A stretch of DNA of 64,000 bases from Nicotiana tabacum (taxonomy: Eukaryota; Streptophyta; Magnoliopsida; Solanales; Solanaceae). Every line of letters starts with the position of its first letter. The first letter of the stretch is position 1. This document shows positions 56,712-64,000 of this stretch, one piece after another. The position numbers were made by a program, and so were the translations under genes. The notes under the pieces were generated by a model that searched no databases, was not told the origin of the DNA, and saw only the letters and a list, made by a program, of their open reading frames with translations. The stretch is from positions 97,754,411 through 97,818,410 of the forward strand of contig NC_134084.1 in the NCBI RefSeq assembly GCF_000715075.1, given 5' to 3'.

Positions 56712-58836
56712 TCCTTACGCAGCCTCAGATTCCTCTACCTTGGCCTTCCCTTTTCACCGAGCCTAGGTAACATAATCCCAGGGTATTGCTTTTGAGTTGA
56801 ATGGGGGTGTGGTTGATATCGTCACAGTAAAAGGTGTGACCACTTCTACTTCAAATGGAGCGAAGGTGGCTGCGGGTGGAGCCACTTCCACCTCGAATGG
56901 AACTGATGCAAGTACCTCAATATCGATTAGTGCCTGAGTCTGGACTATAATAGGAGTAAGTGTGACTGCAACCTTAAAGTCATCGCCTTCTCGAATGAGC
57001 CTGATTGACCCCTTAGGGTCCCATTCTTCATTTGTCTCTATCACATGTACACCATCACCTCTGTGATCAGGGAAGGGATTGTTGTGGATATTGGGCAGAG
57101 CTTCCTTTGCTTGTATGACCTTGTTGTCAATGAGTGTCTGGATCTTATTCTTCAATGTTTGGCACTCAGCAGTGGTGTGAAATTTCATACCGGAATGGTA
57201 TGCACAAGTTTTGTTCACAACGACCCATTGGGAAGGATTTTCTAATGCTACAGCAGGAACAGGAGTGATGTAGCCTATAGCTTTTAACCTTTCATACAAT
57301 TGGACAATAGGCTTAGCAATGGCGGTGTATTATCTGGGTGGCTTGCGCTCGAAGTTGGGTCTTGGTTTTGGATAATTATGGCGAGCTAGTGGTGATTGGA
57401 ATTGGGATGGTTGGGAATTATATGTGTGATGGACAGTGGCGGGTTGAGAATATCTGGGAGATAAAGGCTGATATATAGGCGGTGATGCTTGGTATGTGGG
57501 TGGAGGTGTTTGGTATGTGGGAGGAGGTGTTTGGTATGTGGGAGGTGGTGTTTGATCTGTGGGTGGAGGGGTTTGATATACAAGTGAAAATTTTGGCCCC
57601 TGAGCCACCATAACTGCCCCAACATCTCTCTTCTTCGATATGCCACCTGATTGTAGTGCCTTATTTGTGGCTTGTAGTGCCTCAAAATTCACTATTGATT
57701 CCTTCCTCGATCCTTTCCCCGAGCTTGATGATGTCAGAGAATTTGTGATTTTCGATGACCATCAACCTCTCATAATATTGCGGATCCTGTGCCCTGACAA
57801 AGAATTTATTCATCCGTTCTTTGTTCAAAGAGGGCCTGACCTTGGCTGCTTTCGACCTCCACCAAGTAGGGTACTCACGGAAAGTCTCAATACGTTTCTT
57901 TTTAAGATTCTGAATGTAAAAGACATCTGGTGCATTCTCTGTGTTAAACCTGAACCGGCCCATGAAATCCGACGCCATGCTCACCCAATTATACCATTTC
58001 TTGGGATTCTGGCTGATATAGCAAGACAAAGCATCCCTAGTAAGGCTCCTCATAAAGAGCTTCATCCAGAACTTTTCATCTTTCCTGACCCCGACAAGCT
58101 TGTCACAATAAGTCCTGAGATGAACCCTGGGATCACTTGTACTATTGAACATCTCAAACTTGGGAGGTTTGTACCCTTCTGGCAGTTCGACATTCAGCTG
58201 TATGCACAGATCTTCATAGTTCAAGCCTTCTATCCCTCTGTCTCTTTCAACACCTTGAACTCATCTTGTTAACCTCCTGAGTTCGTTAGCCATGTTTTTA
58301 ATGAGCAGGTCCTTCTCAGAGGGTTCCGATGCACAGGAGATTGGTTGGGTAGAATGAGGTATAGTTTCTATGTATATGGGGTTGCTTTGATGGGTGCCAG
58401 GAACTTAGGTGTATTGATGGTTATTGGTGGAGTTTTGTAGATCGAGAATGGGTTGTGGTGTGTTTTGGGGAGTATGGTAAGTGGTGGTTGGTGGGTACTG
58501 AATTGGTTGATGGGGTTGTTGCAGAGTTGGCATTTGCAGCGGATTGATGTCTTGGGGTGGAGTTACGTATTGATTTGGTGCGAGAGGATTTTGTTACTGT
58601 TGGTTTTGTGTGTTTTAAGGAGGTGTCGGGTTCTTTGTGTTTTGTTGGTAGATATCGGGGACATTAAGGGTGAGTGACAAGTTTGCCAAGTTGCGAACCT
58701 GCTCAAGTTCTCCTTGTAGTTCTAGTATCTTTTATTCAAGTCTCAAAACCAGATCATTTGGGGCCGGACTACTACAACCATCTGAAATCTCTGCGTTCTC
58801 AACATTTTCCTTTCAGATTCCACTTAAGTCGTCCAT
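56712..58836 (-). pseudogene. Element F gag
   Basis: A minus-strand nucleocapsid precursor. ATG at 58,836 (MDDLSGI-stop), a coiled-coil-prone LELQGELEQVRNLANLSLT and a Gln/Pro-rich stretch with several stops. The gag core is 57,682-58,224 (GYKPPKFEMFNSTSDPRVHL, YCDKLVGVRKDEKFWMKLF, YPTWWRSKAAKVRPSLNKER). A frameshift near 57,690 leads into a TPPPTYQ heptapeptide repeat (57,490-57,580) and an Arg/Lys-rich tail. The next segment, after a TAA at about 57,328, has a C-x2-H...H-x4-C site (CAYHSGMKFHTTAEC, about 57,165-57,210). Layout and motifs fit Ogre/Tat gag. Confidence 0.85.
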
Positions 58837-60182
58837 TTTCGATTTTCCTCTGCCTTGTGTGTTGCTTGGAGGAGGAGGAGGTGTAGGGCCTCTAGATCTG
58901 GTGTGATATGCTAACGAGGCCAATATGAGTGAACCAACTTAAGGGGATGGGAATAATAAAAAAATAAGTAAAAACAAAAAAGGTAACAAGTCAGTGAGGA
59001 TTCTGAAATGTTTGCAGTATTTAAACACATTGCGGAAATGTAAATTCGCATCTTAATTTGGGAACCTCATTGTGCCCGAGGTACGCCTAGAGACAAATAG
59101 ATTTGGAGAACTTAAAATGCCAGTAAATGCTTCATTTTATAATATAAAAATAGACGAATCCCAAAACAACACTATGATAATAATAAAATAAGTCACTACT
59201 GGCAATTGGCCTTACTACATTTGGAAAGCGAGTAAACCTAATCTATTTGGTCTCAGAAGGACCTTCCTCAAGTTAAATGTTCTCGTTGATCAAATCCTCC
59301 AGTTCGCGTAGGTTCATTAGTAAGAACTCCTTTGCTAAATGTCCTCCTTTATTTCCCTCAGTGTTCTGGCAGTCGGTGACTCTCTTCCTCACTTTTCCTT
59401 CCAATTCCTCCACCATTCTAGCAAGAGTGAGGGTGTGCTAACCATACCGAAGATAGGGACCTCGTTCTTTATTACAAAACAAAAGGGTTAGACCTTACCC
59501 CCACTGGACTCGACTAATTATACATTTATGATCACCATATCGGCATTTAGTTCTCCAAATTAATGCACAAAATGTGGTTATGTCCGTTGGGATTATGGAA
59601 AACCTGATGGACTTTTGGATAAGGCTTATCTTAAAGGATCATTATGTGGACATCATATTGATCCGACTAGGTTTGACCATGATGCATGCACAATTTTGAC
59701 CAGAGTAAGGCTACTATAGGGTTTTAGACTGGTACCCTCAAGCGGACAACTTGAGGGGGAAGGCACGGAACCGTCGACTGCCCTGCCAATCGACTGGTTT
59801 TACCACAAATAAGCCTTTCCGAATTTAAGGGCAGTAAATAGGAAGAGCACAACCACTCATTTAATCATTGCTATTGGATTTAATGCGCACGAGTGGAATA
59901 TGATGTGGAGCATGATATATGCAGCAATTAATAACATGTAGTCAGGTATTTGCACGTAGGAAAAATAAATACAAAATTTAAATAATTGAAAGACAGTTAC
60001 AAGAAAAAGAAACGAAGAGACAAGTCAGTTTCAGGAATAAAGAATCATAAATGCTTAAAAAATAGACAGTTAAATTCAAATAATGGAGAAGGGTACGGTA
60101 TAAAGCATGCTTGTACTAATTTGTAAAAAGACAAGTTCGTTATGGTAAGAACCAATAGATGTCCCCAGTACAGTCGTCATGC
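58837..60182 (-). other. Element F 5' leader with possible ORF1 remnant
   Basis: Between the 5' LTR and gag. After the LTR the minus strand reads GCATGACGACTGTACTGGGG, probably the primer-binding region; its tRNA was not identified. At 59,215-59,450 one minus frame gives VEELEGKVRKRVTDCQNTEG and LLMNLRELEDLINENI, a heptad-like charged sequence that may be the end of the extra ORF found upstream of gag in Ogre elements. The rest has no visible features. Confidence 0.5.
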
Positions 60183-61226
60183 TGTCGCGCCCCCTTTTTT
60201 CCCTCCTCACAGAGAGAGTCCAGGTTTCGACATTCATAGAGGTGTGATAACTCCTTTCCTTTTTTTGGGAATTGGGTATTTGAAGAGTCGCCACCTAACG
60301 AGTTATGGTGCGTTAGGGCACCTAGAGTGATTAACTGTTGGATTGGTTTGCATTACCATAGATTAGGGTAAGGGCTCGAAATGACCTCGAGGGGAAGGTG
60401 TTAGGCACCCCTCTTGGTCCACAACTGTGGGTCCTGGCAGAACTAATATTTACGAATTAGTTCATTAACCAAATAAATAGTTGAATCAAATAGGTTGCAA
60501 CTAAAGCACGTTGGATAACTCAAATAAGATAAAGACTTTGAACACGTTTTATTATAAAACAAAGTTTAAACAAAAGGAATTTTGAAAAGGAGGAGTCCTA
60601 GGTTGATTAGCATATAGGATCACCCTACACAATGTCCAGTAAACACTCATCAATGAGGGGCTACACGTGACATTAGTGCGTAGTCATCATATCTCATATC
60701 TACCCTTCCCATCCCCTTAATGGTCATTCAAAGTGAGTGTTGGTCAGCGATCTCTATTGTGTGTTGTTACCCATCCCTTCTTAATGGTCCCGGAGGGATT
60801 TAGGACCTCTACCTATAGGTGGTTCTAGACATATCCCTAAGGTTTTAAAGGTGAAAATACTAAGGCGACAGGCAAGAACAATTAGGACTTTAGCAAAGAA
60901 GAATAAGAAGGAGAAAATAAGAGGCTCAGTTTACCTCCACAAATAAGGCATGTAAACAGCACGACTCAAACAGAAATAAAGGCGTTTTTGTTAAACAGTA
61001 TCCTAAGGCAAGATGTCTAAGTGATTATACAGAAAACAAGCAGTTTATTTTATAAACTCAGAAGTAATGACCCTATCAGTTTCATATTGATTTTTAAAAG
61101 ATTGTTAAACCAGAAGAACATTAAGTCACAGAAACAATTTCAGAATTGCAAGTTTTGAAAATGCCCTACAGGCTTGCTTACTCGGAACACTGATAAATGT
61201 GTCTTATAGTGAAACAAAGCAGATTT
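60183..61226 (-). mobile_element. Element F 5' LTR, terminal part
   Basis: The minus-strand LTR end GGGGGCGCGACA is at 60,183. It parallels 45,632-46,277 and 48,356-48,770 of the 3' LTR up to GAAACAAAGCAGATTT, where LTR H begins. The remainder lies beyond the window. Confidence 0.85.
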
Positions 61227-62923
61227 TGTTGATAGTCAATTTTTCCTCAAACTATTTTTCAAATTTGCATATATACCTTCAAAATCACATTTTATAATAA
61301 TTGATATTTTTCCATAATTTTCCATATTATTATCAATTTATTTTCTAATTTATTCAGTATTTTATATACAATAATTATTTATAAATTACATTACAAGTAA
61401 TTTCAAAGTATTTTTTAGCTCAATATATCATTTTTAATCCTATTAGGATTTAATTATTTCACAAATTAGCAATTTGGCATTGTTTGGCTATAATTACAAT
61501 AATTTTGCAATTATAGCCTAATTTTACACTTTATGCTATTTTAATTCAATAATCAGTCATTTTATATTTTTAATATTAATTATTTACCTTAATTTCACCT
61601 ATTTAGCTTTAATTTATCTAATTATTAGCTAATTTTACTAATTATTTATCTAATTTTAATTGGGTATTTAACAACTAGCCACCCTTATTTAAATTATAAC
61701 CAGCCCTAACCCAATTAAATTAAACCAACCCAAACCCCAGGCCCAATTCGACCTAATTCCTAAGTCCACCCGGAACCCACCTAACATATTCAATCCTGGA
61801 CGTTGATCATTCATATCAATGGTCCATATTCCCCTTTTCTTAATTAAACCTAGACCTAACCCCTCCCCCCAAACCCTCTCATTCACTCCTCTCTCATGCC
61901 GACATCTGATCCCTCTTCTCTCAAATGCTCTCAAATCCTAGGCCTAACCCTAATCGCCGTCACCGGCGAGAAACTCTCGTCTATGGTGATTCTGAGTATT
62001 CTCCGGCCACTACCTGCCTTCTATACCCTCTTGTTATTGATCACATGGATCCCTAAAAGAATCTCAAGGAGATTCAGCATGTTCCTTCGTCCGAAGTTTT
62101 TTTACAGGCCTGTCTAGGGCCATCCTTGTTTGTGAGTACTGATTTCCTTCCGTTTTTTGTTCGAATCTATGGCTTTTAATCAAGTTTCTTTCATCTCAGC
62201 TGTTTTCGAAAACCCTAGTTTTACAACTACTCGAATCCGTTCAGATCTTTGTAGATCTGAAAGGGTTCGAGTATTATCTGTCACTTTCTCTTGAAGATCT
62301 CCTATTCTAGCTAACTATTTTGACTCCATTCGCTTTCTTCTTAAATTAGGGTTCGTCCCAAGTGTTTTCAAAAGGGTTTTTCTAACTCTTCAGTGCATTG
62401 TTTCTTCACTATCTTGACTGATTCTTGTGTAAATACTTAAAACCTAGATGTTTCTGTTTGTTGCACTGATTTTCTTCAATGTTTTCTCCGTTATTTGTTT
62501 ATTTCTGAAACCCAACATACTGATTGATTTCTATTAAGGATTTGAACCAGTTTTCCTGCTAAAACCAGTATTCTTTGGGATTTTTTGCTTAATTGATTTC
62601 TATTATGTATTTGAACCAATTTTTCCAGTTAAAATCAGTATTCTTTGTGGTTTTACTTACTTTCCTTATTTGTGGCTTGTAATTAGTGTTACTTGCCTTA
62701 TGCCAACAGATTGATTAATTTATTGTCAATTTTTGATTTGTTACCTTATTTAAACCCCAATCAGCGCTGATAATGGATTCTCCTTGTATTAACGTGACTT
62801 TCCCGGATCTGTTTATGCAAAATTAATAGGGATTATCCCTAATTAACTTGTTGTTTATATTTACCTACTTTATTTATGAACTCTAGATCATTTTTACCCT
62901 ATTTGTTTCATCTCCCCAAGTGC

Positions 62924-62932
62924 TATATATAC
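62924..62932 (+). promoter_or_regulatory. LTR H TATA box
   Basis: CTATATATACTTTCCC about 45 bp upstream of the CA/CT-rich tract, matching the LTR F arrangement. Confidence 0.55.
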
Positions 62933-63374
62933 TTTCCCATCCTGACTCATATACGAAAAAAAAATAGTTCAGAATACACACACACACTCAAACTCTCTCT
63001 TCTTTCTCTGCTATTTGTGCTGACTACTTGGCTAGCCGGCTGAAAGCCAAGGCTAGACTATGGAACTCTACTTGCTTTACTTTTCTGCACTTTACTCCCT
63101 TAACTGGTATGATCCTAGTTCAATTCTGAAACTCAACTCTATGTGCTCCATGTCTGTTAACCCATGTCTTTTTCCTGCATTGACTTAATGGCTCATGTTT
63201 TTAATTACCCTTCTTGTTTACTGCTTTATTTAGCATGCTTAAGTTCTTCCCTCTCTTGTTCAAGTGTAACCAGCATGTTTATTTGAGCTCTTATTTATTC
63301 CCCTCAACTAGTATGTCATGTTAGTGCTTGGTTAACACTAAGTGGCATGACTAATTATGTGTAATAAACCCCTG

Positions 63375-63449
63375 TCCTCAACATTACTACTCCCACCCTA
63401 TCCTCAACATGACTACTCCCACCCTATCCTCAACATGACTACTCCCATA
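63375..63449. repeat. 26-bp tandem repeat in LTR H
   Basis: Almost three copies of TCCTCAACATGACTACTCCC plus ACCCTA. Units begin at 63,375, 63,401 and 63,427, with one substitution in the first. Confidence 0.9.
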
Positions 63450-64000
63450 CCATATATGTATGTCTTATTACTATTATAATTTCGAGCATGATTCCCTTGT
63501 TAACACTTTGAAGTAGTAGTTTTGTATTCGGGAGGCCAATCAATTGCTACTTGTTTTTTGTACTTGTTGGTCAATATGCTTCTCCTCTCATCCATGTTTA
63601 TGTGTTTCTGATTTGGGCTCTTTATGCCCCCAGCCCCCTTACTTCCCTGCTTGTGAATGATACTATTCTTTGAGTTTGTTCTGTGTGTGCTGGCTTGTTC
63701 CAAGTTATTGTTGCTCCTATCCCCTTGTCCTTTCAAAACTGTTTTTCCCTAAGCAACTCTTCTGTTTTTTTGCAAACTTATTTCAAACATGCTGTTTCAA
63801 AACTGCTTTCCAATTCAACCTCTTTTAAATCTATGTCAAGCACTCTCACATATACTCTTATACCACTAGGTTCTGCTCCTTTTGTGTGAGCCTTGCCTTG
63901 GGACCCTTGATCTCCCTCTAAACTTGGACACATAAAAGCTGGCCTTTCCACACTGCACCTTACTCTGTCTTGGATATGAAATTTGGATGTGAGCACTGCC

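Larger units (their letters stand above)
61227..64000 (+). mobile_element. LTR H (Ogre/Tat-like), open at the window edge
   Basis: It begins TGTTGATAGTCAATTTTTCC, inserted into the F 5' LTR after GATTT. Composition and order parallel LTR F read in sense: an AT-rich U3, a CCCAACCCAAACCCC-type stretch (61,720), ATCCTGGACGTTGATCA (61,793), a TATA box, CA/CT repeats, and a GGCTAGCCGGCTGAAAGCC segment (63,030). It is thus a related family in the opposite orientation. Whether a solo or full element, and where it ends, is not visible. Confidence 0.75.

Noticed and set aside
57640..58272. 210-codon plus-strand open frame
   Set aside because: Antisense shadow of the element F gag core, which has the recognisable protein motifs on the minus strand.

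Overview
The window looks like plant repeat-rich heterochromatin, most likely from Solanaceae. This is an inference from the style of the LTRs: ends of the form TGTAACGACCC...GGTCGTGACA, met-tRNA primer sites, Tekay-like Gypsy polyproteins, and a large Ogre/Tat-type element. I see no convincing host gene, tRNA, rRNA or CRISPR array. Almost every base is LTR retrotransposon, nested several levels deep. All coding regions are broken by stops, indels or deletions, so they are annotated as pseudogenes.

Region 1-22,020: fragments of one LTR family (J) abut a Ty1/copia relic. The copia integrase gene is split at 1,642 by a Gypsy element (family A) flanked by target duplication ATTGG. Family A forms an LTR-Δinternal-LTR-internal-LTR array. 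Its first LTR was hit by a solo LTR of family E (2,561-7,910), which was itself hit by a solo LTR of family C (4,148-6,186). At the right side, 18,727-21,172 is inverted. Turning it back restores both the third A LTR and the copia reverse transcriptase gene.

Region 22,021-35,401: a minus-strand LTR of family D (22,672-24,768 plus 34,316-35,147) carries a nested plus-strand element B (24,769-34,315). B's gag-pol is a single frame with eight stops and no frameshift that I can see. Its 3' LTR has lost its first ~300 bp together with the end of pol.

Region 35,402-44,712: a structurally complete family C element with two ~2.04 kb LTRs, primer site, gag, protease, RT-RNase H, integrase with chromodomain-like tail, and polypurine tract.

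Region 44,713-64,000: a promoter-bearing fragment (I) with two divergent TATA boxes is followed by a minus-strand Ogre/Tat-like element F, from 45,632 to beyond the window. F lacks nearly all of its RT, RNase H and integrase. Its LTRs are interrupted by a solo LTR G and by an LTR H that runs off the window. F's 3' region holds a tandem array of short hairpins whose stems covary while the 8-base loop stays similar. Families E and D hold analogous arrays. This is the most unusual signal in the window.
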